In this document: positions 42,817 through 51,777 of the stretch, in pieces
Layout: every line of letters begins with the position of its first letter
How positions within the stretch are numbered: position 1 is the first letter of the stretch
Assembly (NCBI GenBank): GCA_018873225.1
Contig: JAEILZ010000001.1
Coordinates: 8,308,001-8,372,000 of the forward strand
DNA from: [Phialemoniopsis] sp. UDSM-2020
Lineage: Eukaryota > Ascomycota > Sordariomycetes > Thyridiales > Thyridiaceae
Length of the DNA stretch: 64,000 nt
Direction of reading: 5' to 3'
The notes under the pieces: model-generated
The model's input: the letters and a program-made list of their open reading frames with translations, nothing else
Told to the model about the DNA's origin: nothing
Database searches by the model: none
Translations under genes and position numbers: made by a program

Positions 42817-43392
42817 ATGAAGAGAGAAAATTTATCGATCTCTGGCACTGTCGCCTCTACTCTCCATGGCTCTCCAGCCAAAGGCCAAAGCAGACTGGGG
42901 AAAATCTGTCAGTCCCCGGTAGCCGCAGTCCGCCAGATTTGGAATGACTACAAGACTGGCCGCTCGCTACGAAAACATGAACAAGCTCAATCGGGGTCTC
43001 AAAGCGCTCCAGAGGGCAAGGGTCCGATCCAGCAACAAAACGAGAAGGTGGGCGAGAATCAGCAGGACAAGGTGGACCAAGGTGAAGCGCCAAACACAAG
43101 CGAAAGGGAGCCGGACGCTGCCTTGCGGGCCAAGACAAGATCGCCACTGGACAGCAGCACATGGCGCTACAATCACCGTTGGGGGGAGTTCCCCTGGAGA
43201 ATTCAGAAGACGGTACGGTCAGATCCGGACTGGCGCGGAACATGGGTGCTGGAGGCCAAGGACATGTGGTCGATTGACTGGCAAGAAGGCGTGGGACCAG
43301 ATGGGCAGCGCGCCCCTCAGCCATATTGGCCTTTCCCTTCTACTAGCACGAAAAGACCAGATGCATTGCTTGACTTGCTAAGGAGGCCTTGA
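42817..43392 (+). CDS. Hypothetical protein, 191 residues, single exon
   Basis: An uninterrupted frame from ATG to TGA with plausible eukaryotic protein composition. A basic amino terminus is followed by a hydrophilic Gln/Glu/Lys-rich, probably disordered middle (about residues 55-105) and a tryptophan-rich carboxyl part containing WRYNHRWGEFPWRIQKTV and WRGTWVLEAKDMWSIDW. Seven or so tryptophans clustered in 60 residues is unusual for a random frame and suggests a small folded domain. There is no signal peptide or membrane segment. I recognise no family. The gene stands alone between long empty regions, so it could be an orphan or a chance ORF. Confidence 0.42.
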   Translation: MKRENLSISGTVASTLHGSPAKGQSRLGKICQSPVAAVRQIWNDYKTGRSLRKHEQAQSGSQSAPEGKGPIQQQNEKVGENQQDKVDQGEAPNTSEREPDAALRAKTRSPLDSSTWRYNHRWGEFPWRIQKTVRSDPDWRGTWVLEAKDMWSIDWQEGVGPDGQRAPQPYWPFPSTSTKRPDALLDLLRRP

Positions 43393-44079
43393 GACACCAT
43401 CACTGGGCGCATCTGGAAATACGAAGGCTGCGTTGAAGGGTTCGAGATTGTATTACGACGTCTGAGCTAAATACGTGATTTCATTGCCCACACAAATATA
43501 TGCAGTTGAACCTTGGGTAGCAACACGAGTTGAGTGCTACCATAGCTTGGGGATAATATCGACAGGCGCGAGGCTGTAGGTGGAGTGGTGGGGCCACTGC
43601 GATTTCGATACACAGGAGGCACGGGTTCGCGACCGGAAGAACCTGGATGCTGTGAGCCGGACGGGCAGCAGTGCCCCGAGCGCCCCTACTTTAGCTATAT
43701 AATTGACGATAAAGCCGATTTAGATAACTCAAAGCAAAGGCCAAATGGCCTAGCGGTGAGAACGGATGGTTAGCCCGATGCCTGAGCCTACGAAAGCCAA
43801 CTCTGGGTTCCCTGATAAGGGGTCATCTGATCGAACCGTGTATTTGGGGGTTTTCTTTCTTGTCCTCTCCTTTTTTTTTTGTTGCAACTTTCTCCCTGGG
43901 CTACATAGACCTTGTAAAGATGATTTTCATTTCACGGCTGCCAAGATGATTGAACAATGCACACTGATTGCTTCTGGATACATCAGTGTAGCGCATCACA
44001 AACGAGTCTCAAGAGTGGTCGATCAAAGCACACGCACAGTAGATGAGAGCAAATTCTGACCCTAATTACCATTCCCACC
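43393..44079. other. Intergenic, no gene recognised
   Basis: About 690 bases. Contains a T10 run near 43870. Short ORFs only. The right part should hold the 3' region of the FAD monooxygenase gene. Confidence 0.45.
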
Positions 44080-45255
44080 TCAGTCACTCAACCCGTCAAC
44101 TAGGTCAACCTCTGTCCTAAAGCTTTTGATGTACCATGACACAATCCAAGAATACGGCATCGCCTTCAGAATCAAGTTCCTCATATGGTACTTCAGAATT
44201 CCGTCTGGGACATAGACCGGGGCGATATTCCTGCTATGGCTCTGCAGCTTCTCGATGATGGGGCGCAGCCTCTTTTCATGGTTCAGAAGGGCTTCCTCAA
44301 CGTTGTTCTTTGCCTGGATCAACTCCCTGCTGAGCATCTCGGCAGACACCACAGCCATGCAAGCCCCTTGGCCAGAAATAAGGGTCAGGCAATGCGCCGC
44401 ATCTCCAAGTAGTAACACTCGTTTCTTGGACCACTGGGGGAGCGTGACCATGATCAAGTCATCGATGGCGAGCGAAGACGTATCTTCGGCATGGTTGATC
44501 ACCTTGGAGACAAGGGCAGGACTCTTGGACCCGTTGGATCGAAGGATCTCCAGTTTGTGTTTTCGGTCTTGAGGCCCGGACCCTTCGGTACGCCAGATGT
44601 GCAGGGCTGCTGTTCGCTCATTTCGTAGGGAATAAATCGTGTTGAGGTGTCCAGGGCAGTTGAAAGAGACGCAATCAGCCTCTAGTTCCGCTTTGAAGTT
44701 GACATCGTATGCTGCGTACGTGTACCCCAAGTGTTCAAGGCAGTTCTCCTTTCTCTTCCAGAACCGATCACGGACCGTCGAGCGAATCCCGTCCGCCCCG
44801 ATGAGCAGGTCTACTTCGAGCTTCTCGCCACTGGCCAGGGTGGCCCGAACTTTGTCCCCATCGTCGATGATATTTGAGATCGTCTCTCCGTATCGGACCG
44901 TGTTCTCGGGTAGAGCCTCTCTGAGGACTCGCGCAAGATCGCCTCGGCAGATGGCGAGGCTATCGATTCCGCCGTGGAAATCCTTGTACTGAAGTCGCAT
45001 GATCTCGTTGCCGTGATTGTCGTGCATGATGTTCTCCAGGGGCCTGTACGCCACCGCTTCCACCTTCTCCAGAAGACCCATGCGTTTGACGGTGTGCAGC
45101 GCGGGGCCAGAAAGGAGCATCATGTAGCCGCCATCTCGCACTGCTGGAGATCGTTCGACGATGGTTGGATTCCACCCGACTTTCTCCAACCACCAAGCTG
45201 CCGCGAGACCTGCAATCCCAGCGCCGACAATGAGCACGGTAGGTTTGGCCTCCAT
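44080..45255 (-). CDS. FAD-dependent monooxygenase (salicylate hydroxylase/TetX-like), single exon
   Basis: Class A flavoprotein hydroxylase of 391 residues. GAGIAG begins near residue 11 (LIVGAGIAGLAAAWWLEKVG), an acidic residue ends beta-2 (IVERSP), the DG motif is LLIGADGIRSTVRDRFW, and the GD motif is RVLLLGDAAHC followed by SGQGACMAV. The last 45 residues include a hydrophobic amphipathic segment (LILKAMPYSWIVSWYIKSF), seen in many fungal relatives. The family acts on aromatic acids, polyketides or tetracycline-like rings. The substrate cannot be told here. It is sequence-distinct from the two other flavin monooxygenases in the window and is not part of the compact 18-37 kb cluster by position. 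The next gene is 940 bases away, head to head with the siderophore-type carrier. Confidence 0.92.
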   Translation of the reverse strand: MEAKPTVLIVGAGIAGLAAAWWLEKVGWNPTIVERSPAVRDGGYMMLLSGPALHTVKRMGLLEKVEAVAYRPLENIMHDNHGNEIMRLQYKDFHGGIDSLAICRGDLARVLREALPENTVRYGETISNIIDDGDKVRATLASGEKLEVDLLIGADGIRSTVRDRFWKRKENCLEHLGYTYAAYDVNFKAELEADCVSFNCPGHLNTIYSLRNERTAALHIWRTEGSGPQDRKHKLEILRSNGSKSPALVSKVINHAEDTSSLAIDDLIMVTLPQWSKKRVLLLGDAAHCLTLISGQGACMAVVSAEMLSRELIQAKNNVEEALLNHEKRLRPIIEKLQSHSRNIAPVYVPDGILKYHMRNLILKAMPYSWIVSWYIKSFRTEVDLVDGLSD

Positions 45256-46195
45256 TAGATTTCTAGCACCGAGTGCAGTGCTTTAAATTGAAAAACGATA
45301 AACAATCAGGCTCAAGAATGATAAGATCGGAGAGAGTGCTCAATAAAAGACGGAGCGCAATGAAATGGGTGGCCCGTGAAAGGCCATTGATGCGCTGCTG
45401 TGCGCGCACATGGTACGATTCCGAAGGAGAAGCGAGCGAGGCTCCAAAGGTGCTCGTCCAAGAGTCAAGCGTGAGCTGCGTCGGAGACTGGGGGCGGTAT
45501 CGGCGTATGGTAACATGGCTTCTTTGAGACTGTGGACCATGGTCAGGAACACAGGTCCAGCCTGTAAGATTCACAAGCGAGAGCGAGCGGATCGCTCGGC
45601 TCCCGGCCCAGGCAAGGACGGGTTCGGCGGTTCCGTCGACTACCTGCGAAAGGTTTGGAGTTGGCAGCCCAGCAGGCATGGTGAGTGTGTTTCGGGTCAT
45701 GCATCCGAATGCAGGAATGGGTGACGCGAGTCCAGGTCACCACGACGCCTCCAGGTAGACACGGGCCCAAAAAGGCCTAGTCAAATGAAGGGACTACTTG
45801 TAGATTGATAAGATTAGATCTTGAACCCCCATAATAACCCGCCCACTTCTAACCACATAGGGTATTAACTACCGAAACGCGAACTGCTCAGAACCCCCCA
45901 GCAGGAACCTTGATAGCCCAGGTGCGAGGTTGTAAGTCATTCTCCGACTTCGGCTAGAAGCGATAGAATGATCGGGCAAGCAAAACTACTCGAGTGGGAT
46001 CAGTCCACTCGCTTGCAGGTGCATTTTGAAAGTCTATTAAGTAACAAACTCCTTTGACTGCCGATTCTGGTCTACAACTTTGCCAATAATTCGTCATCCG
46101 CTCTATGCATCCCATGGGTAAAAAGAGCTTTGCATTCACTTGTTGTCTTTGATTGTCAATATCACCCATTCTGATTATTCATTCGGTCTGCAAGT
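45256..46195. promoter_or_regulatory. Divergent intergenic region, FAD monooxygenase and siderophore-type carrier
   Basis: About 940 bases between divergent starts. I saw no convincing GATA-type iron-regulator cluster by eye. The small ORFs are unsupported. Confidence 0.4.
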
Positions 46196-47938
46196 ATGGA
46201 GAGCACGACAGGACAGCTGCCGCACAAAAAAGGCTCGGAGGTTGCCGACGAGGCTTGTCCGGCACCTGGAGATGCATCGGTACAGGGAGTCCAGCTCCCC
46301 GGTGTCCTTCGCATGGAAGCCTTCGACAGCGAATTAAAGCTATGGGAGCGGTGGTTTCTCTTCATCTCCATCTTCATTGTCGGATACGCCTACGGTCTCG
46401 ATAGCCTGGTCCGAGGCACCTACCAGGCTTACGCGACGTCCAGCTACGCACAGCACTCCCTCCTCTCCACCATCAACGTTGTTCGAGGGGTTATTGGTGC
46501 TGTCGTCCAGCCACTAGTTGCCAAGCTCTCCGACCAGATTGGAAGGCTCGAGCTCTTCCTCGCCGTGACGCTACTCTATGTGATCGGCACGGTGATCGAG
46601 ACTTGTGCGACAAATGTCCAGACGTTCAGCGCCGGAGCCGTGCTCTATCAGATCGGATACACATGCACACTACTCATCTTCGAGATTATCATTGCCGATA
46701 TCACATCGATCAGAAGCCGAGTGTTCTTCGTCTTCATCCCCAACATGCCGTATCTCATCAACACCTGGATCAGCGGAAACGTGGCAGCCGCGGTCCTCGG
46801 CACAACGACGTGGCAATGGGGTATCGGTATGTGGTGCATCATCTACCCGGTCGCCACGATCCCATTCATTGCAATCATGACGATGGTCGGGCGGCGTGCA
46901 TCCAGAAGACTCCCCGAGAAGACGGCCAATGATGCCGAAAAGGTCAGGAGTATTGCTCAATCAGCGCGGGACATGTTCTGGAAGCTGGACGTGGTCGGAT
47001 TAGTCCTCCTCACAGCGACACTGTCCTTGATACTCGTCCCACTCACCCTGGCAGGCGGAGCGCAAAAGAAGTGGAACACGCCCGGGGTCTTGACGCCGCT
47101 GATTCTAGGCGTGCTTCTGGCGCCTGCATTTGTGGTGTGGGAAATCAAGACGCCGCATCCACTGATGCCGCTGTACCTCTTGCGCAATAGGGGCGTTTGG
47201 TCCGCTATGGGGACCGGTGTCTTCATGACGTTCTCCTGGTACACCCAGGCGGACTTCCTGTACACTGTCTTGCTGGTAGCCTTTGACTTTAGCATCGATG
47301 CTGCGACCCGGGTCGCCTCGGTCTACAGCTTCTGTGCAGTGGTCGGGGGGATGTCGCTTGGCTTGATCATCATGAAAGTTCGCCGGCTGAAGCCGTTCAT
47401 TCTGGGTGGTATCGGTCTCTGGCTGGTCGCGTACGGACTGCTGTATCACTACCGAGGCGAGACCGACGGCAGCTCGCGCTCTGGCGTCATCGCCGGCCAG
47501 GTCCTGCTCGGTCTCGCGGGTGGCTTCTTCCCGTACCCCAACCTCGCCATCGCCCAGGCGGTCAGCAAGCACGAAGATGTTGGCATCATTACCAGTCTCA
47601 TGCTGACGATGAACAATGTCGGCATCGCCTTGGGCGGTTGTGTCTCGGGCGCGATCTGGACGCAGACACTCTATCAGAAGCTGCAGGAGGACTTGGCACC
47701 CAACAGCGAGCTTGCGGCCGCCGTCTACGGCTCTCCGCTCTATGTCGTTCCGGAGTATCCCGTCGGGACAGAAGCACGGACGGCAATCATCCACAGCTAT
47801 CGGTACATCCAACGGTTACTGACCATCACTGGGATGTGTCTGGTCGTTCCGATGCTTGCGTTTGCATTGTGCCTACCAAATCTGAAGCTGTCAAAACGAA
47901 AGTCATGCGCGTTGCGAATGCAATCGCTTTCGAGATAA
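46196..47938 (+). CDS. Siderophore-iron transporter-type MFS protein (ARN/SIT family), single exon
   Basis: A 580-residue, 14-segment MFS protein. After a hydrophilic amino terminus of about 50 residues the protein enters WERWFLFISIFIVGYAYGLDS. It then shows the family pattern of a second segment with INVVRGVIGAVVQPLVAKLSDQIGR, TM4-5 with IIIADITSIRSRVFFVFIPNMPYLINTWISG and WQWGIGMWCIIYPV. The ADITS-R and P-LIN-ISG elements are typical of ARN/SIT siderophore carriers. A large terminal extracellular loop precedes the last helix (about residues 495-545). The family imports ferric hydroxamate siderophores by proton symport, though a few members move other compounds. It ends 221 bases before the convergent end of the first GH95 gene. 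Confidence 0.88.
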   Translation: MESTTGQLPHKKGSEVADEACPAPGDASVQGVQLPGVLRMEAFDSELKLWERWFLFISIFIVGYAYGLDSLVRGTYQAYATSSYAQHSLLSTINVVRGVIGAVVQPLVAKLSDQIGRLELFLAVTLLYVIGTVIETCATNVQTFSAGAVLYQIGYTCTLLIFEIIIADITSIRSRVFFVFIPNMPYLINTWISGNVAAAVLGTTTWQWGIGMWCIIYPVATIPFIAIMTMVGRRASRRLPEKTANDAEKVRSIAQSARDMFWKLDVVGLVLLTATLSLILVPLTLAGGAQKKWNTPGVLTPLILGVLLAPAFVVWEIKTPHPLMPLYLLRNRGVWSAMGTGVFMTFSWYTQADFLYTVLLVAFDFSIDAATRVASVYSFCAVVGGMSLGLIIMKVRRLKPFILGGIGLWLVAYGLLYHYRGETDGSSRSGVIAGQVLLGLAGGFFPYPNLAIAQAVSKHEDVGIITSLMLTMNNVGIALGGCVSGAIWTQTLYQKLQEDLAPNSELAAAVYGSPLYVVPEYPVGTEARTAIIHSYRYIQRLLTITGMCLVVPMLAFALCLPNLKLSKRKSCALRMQSLSR

Positions 47939-48159
47939 AATCTGTACTTGCATCCTCCAGGGAGGGTTTATGTATGATTGTTGAACAGGAGAAAAAGATA
48001 TTGTTAAATCTCAGGTTGACTAGCACATCCGTGGGTAGGTTCAATGAAGATTATATCGACCCGAAGAACAAAGTGAACCCAGCCGTACACAGCGGCCCAC
48101 CAGTTCATTATGCAATGCTGTCTAGCTCTGTTGATCTACCTAGGTAGGTTATCAGCATC

Positions 48160-51018
48160 TCAAATTGGCGAGAGTATGTACACCATATCCTTCTTGGTCT
48201 CGAATCTTAGTTGTCCGCCATCACTGGTAAGATTGTGGCAGTTCACTCGTAATTCCGTGCCTGGAAGATGGCTGATGGTAACGTTCAACGGTCTTCCGAG
48301 GGTGGAGCGGATTTGTGCCTTCTTGAAGTAGCCATTGGCCCACCAGATGCTAACCTCGAAGCCTCCTCTCGCACCAAGGTTGTGAACTGAGCCATCCTGC
48401 CAAGCTTCCGGCAGTGCGGGCAGTATATGCATTGGATAGATGAACTCAGGGCCTTGTGACTGCAACAGCATTTCCGCTACTCCTGCAGTCATCCCGACTG
48501 TTATGCGAAGAACGCGCGTGGTTAGCTATGGTAATAGGTTAATTAGATTATGTACGGAATCTGATGTCTTACGGTTGCCGTCAATTTGATACTCTTTGCT
48601 ATTGGTCGTCCAAGTTGCGCCGGTGGTAGCTAGGTTAGAGAAAGTTTGCTGAATTGCGCCGTATGCGCTATCTCCATCGCGGAATCTGGCGTAATAAATA
48701 ATTGGCCTGGCACGAGACATATTCATGGTCAGCTCCGCCGGCAATGCCTTCAAAAGACCAGTTGAGTAAGAGGACCTACCATGCAGTGCACCATGAGCAA
48801 ATATTGTTCCCCACGTCTTGGGAGTAGGCCATGGACTTCTTAGCCATGTCAATCCAGGAGGGCGGCGAGTCCCAGTAATTGATCTGTGCGAAAGGATGGA
48901 GACCTAGCAAGGGAGCCATCATGCCATTCGTGACTTCAACTTGGTCATAGTCTGGATACCACCATTGTCGAATACCACCAAAGTCGTTTGGAAGGACTGG
49001 GGGTGGCAGTTTATCCAAAACAGCCCGGGCTTGTTCGACAAGATTTGTGGCGCCCAGCAACTGAGACGCGTCTAGAAAGTTGCTGTAAATTTCTCGTAGG
49101 ATCTTAGACACGCCATTAGTCATTATATAGTCTATATATTTGAAGGAACTGCATTTGTAGGAACTGTGTCACATACCTGATTGTCGGCAGTCGGCCCAAA
49201 TGTGAGAGCCCCCGTGACGTTCTCGGGAGTGCGATAAGCGTTCTCGGGTGACAGGGTCGGCACTGTCACCAGATAACCGTCCTTTTCGATCAGGAAGTCG
49301 TTGAAAAACTCGACAATGCCTGTCAGGATCGGCAAGACCTTCGTCCTGAGAAATGTTTCGTCGCCGGTAAAGCGATAATGTTCGAATGCCTGTGCCATGG
49401 TCCATGCACCACCTGTCGGCCACAGCGTCCATTTCGTCCCGCTGAAGGCGGTTGGGTTAGCTTTGGCGTTCCATTGGGGGGCACTGGACGACGTTATGGG
49501 CTTACTTGTACCATGGCGCCGTGTCGCCCCAGAGGTCGTTGTTGGTATGAGCTACCCAGCCACTACAGTTGTAGAGCTCTCTCGCGGTCTTGCCGCCATT
49601 TGGCATGACCCGACGAAGTGTGAAGTCGAACAATGTCTGCTGAAGGTCCGACAAACCTACAAGATCCGCCTGCCAGTGGAACATTTGTACGTTGAGGTTG
49701 ATTGTGAAGGCGCCGCCCCAAGCGGGCTCATCATTGTTGTTCCAGATACCGATGAGGTTCGGAGGCAGAGAGCCAGGCCGGCTGCTGGAGATGTAGATAT
49801 ATCGACCGAACTGGAAGAGATTGATGACGAGGCCAAGATCCTGCCGAGAAGTGTTGAATGCAGAGTACCGTGCGTCGGTGTCGATATCTGCGGTGGTGGA
49901 TGAGTAGGCGAGATCCAACGACGTCCGATCAAAGTAGTGCCGGAAGTCTGATATGTGTTCCTGATGCAACTGCTCGAAGCTCCGTCGGAGAGCTGCATCT
50001 ACTCGGGACGACGCAATCCTGGCCAAGTCCGCAGGTGTTGAGCCTTCATTCCAGTAGTCAGTCTCAACAGACAGAACGATGACGGCCTCGGTGGCATTCG
50101 CGACGGACACGACGTTGTCGAGGACGGTAAGAGTGCCTGGAAAGTTACATGCGCGCGGATTAGCAACATTGAAGACACAGGACCACTCCCTCGGAAAAAA
50201 GTGGGAGAACTAACCATCTGTACTAGTCACCGAAAACTGGCCGACATAGTTTGGCGGTCCATCAGGGAGCCTGGCGCTCACCATGACGCTGTTCTCGCCG
50301 TTGTCTTGAACTGAACCAATGCGGCTACCCGTGCCGAGACCCAATCTATCCCATTTGGCCGAGAAAGAAAGTCCCCCGCTGGCAGCCGAGCAAAGCCTTG
50401 CCACGACCACTTTGGCTGGGTAGCTCGCGAAAAAGTCCCTCACAAAATGGTTGCCATTGGCGTCGTAAGATACGGTCACGGTGGCGTTCTGCATGTCCAA
50501 CTGACGCTTATAGTTTGAATAGACATCATGGCCCTCAAAGGTCAAGGCCAAGTCACCAAGGAAGGAATACGTGCGGCCAGTAAGGGGTTCGCCAACAAGC
50601 TTTTCCATGGCCAGCGCTTCGGCCTCCGTTGTATTGTTGTCTAACAGCTGCTGCTGAACAGTAGACAAATAGCTCAAAGAGTCCGGTTGGACGCGGTGCA
50701 ATTCGGGCCCCGACCAGATGGAATCTTCGTTGATGGTGATGACTTCGTGGGCCGGTTGGCCATAAATTGATGCTCCGAGCCTACCATTTCCTGCGCGGAG
50801 AGCGCAGTGTGAGTGATACTCGTCATGAATCCTCACGCGAAGCAACTTGCAATAAATCTCTGGAACTTACCGATCGGGAGTGCGTTCACGAACTCCTTGG
50901 ATGTATTACCGATCGACCCTGGTGAGCTGTACGAGAGGCGGTGATCGTGAGGTTTCACCCTGGCTGCAACAGCAGCGAAGAGTGCGGGAAGGACGGACAA
51001 GAAGTGGTGACGACCCAT
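48160..51018 (-). CDS. GH95 alpha-L-fucosidase, secreted, 7 exons
   Basis: Inverting glycoside hydrolase removing alpha-1,2-linked L-fucose (some relatives take L-galactose). Exons in coding order: 50871-51018, 50215-50790, 49506-50136, 49177-49441, 48780-49102, 48573-48706 and 48160-48497, for 804 residues. There is a signal peptide of about 18-20 residues (MGRHHFLSVLPALFAAVAA). GNGRLGAS and NEDSIWSG mark the N-terminal beta domain. By comparison with Bifidobacterium AfcA, the two substrate/water-binding asparagines are Asn388 and Asn390 (NLNVQ), the acid is Glu518 (SPEN) and a further catalytic aspartate is Asp690 (QIDGN). The C-terminal domain contains MLLQSQGPEF and ARGGFEVSIWW. All junctions restore family sequence. 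Divergent to the GH35 gene over 759 bases. Confidence 0.93.
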
Positions 51019-51357
51019 AGTGATGACAGTGGTCCGATCACAAACATGGGACTCGGTGTAGTGAGATTGTTTTTTTCGGAAGACTTCCCAGGTGAAATTC
51101 AGGCCTACTTGTTTTATGTGCATCCTCTTGGTGATTATCGGGATTTATGTTTTAATGGCCAAGACATGTCCGTCGGATATCAAATTTCTCATGCTAAGCT
51201 CTTCCTGGCACCACCCTGGGTCATATTGATGCTGACGAACACAGGATCTTGCCTTCGGCAGTGATGAAGGATATGCTCCCACCTTCCATTGCTACAGCTT
51301 AGATCCGTCGGGTAAAAATTGCAGATCTGAGCTGCCACGGCTCCGCATCATGACAAA

Positions 51358-51444
51358 CCCCGGCTTTGTGTGTGGGGACCCCACGGGGCCCCGGCACAAC
51401 TCCCGGACGAGTCCCGGACTTGTGGTCAACGTCTTAGCCCGGGG
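51358..51444. promoter_or_regulatory. Cluster of five candidate CreA/Cre1 carbon-repressor sites
   Basis: Matches to the CreA consensus SYGGRG or its complement occur at 51358-51363 (CCCCGG), 51372-51377 (GTGGGG), 51379-51384 (CCCCAC), 51389-51394 (CCCCGG) and 51439-51444 (CCGGGG). Four fall within 37 bases, well above the scatter seen elsewhere by eye. Paired CreA sites are the functional arrangement in many carbohydrate-utilisation promoters. Binding here is inferred. Confidence 0.5.
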
Positions 51445-51689
51445 CTCACCTGGTTATGAACCCTTACCTTATTCCGTCGGATCTTGCTAGGACGTTCGTA
51501 TCTTGCTCGAGCCTATGCTTATCCTATCGTGTGCACCCTCGTTGTGACCCGACGGGGAATAATGTCCTTGGAGAATCCCCTGAGCCCGCCTCAAGAAATA
51601 TGACGATCGTCCATTGTCTTCCCTATTTCGGGAGTTCCATTGGCGTCATGTTGTGGGGGTAATTGAGGGGGTTGAATCGTTGTTCTCTG

Positions 51690-51697
51690 TATAAATA
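51690..51697 (+). promoter_or_regulatory. TATA box of the GH35 gene
   Basis: TATAAATA, 88 bases upstream of the GH35 ATG, in a good position for a core promoter. Confidence 0.45.
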
Positions 51698-51777
51698 GTC
51701 GGGTTCGAAAAATAGATTCGTAGATGTTGTCTCTCGTCTCCAGGACACAAATACAATAGTCCAACTTGGTTCGAGTA

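Larger units (their letters stand above)
51019..51777. promoter_or_regulatory. Bidirectional promoter region, GH95 and GH35
   Basis: Shared by two secreted glycosidase genes. It contains a dense group of CreA-type sites (51358-51444), a repeated TCCCGGAC (about 51400-51420) and a TATA box close to the GH35 start. Confidence 0.55.

Noticed and set aside
43741..43830. tRNA-like sequence
   Set aside because: GGCCTAGCGGTGAGAA looked like a D-arm, but no T-arm GGTTCGAATCC equivalent or acceptor pairing could be found.
46196..47938. Siderophore-type carrier as a sugar transporter of the GH95/GH35 island
   Set aside because: Its motifs fit the ARN/SIT siderophore group, not the sugar porter family (no PESPR or GRR/KGR sugar-porter signatures seen), so a glycan-uptake role is not claimed.
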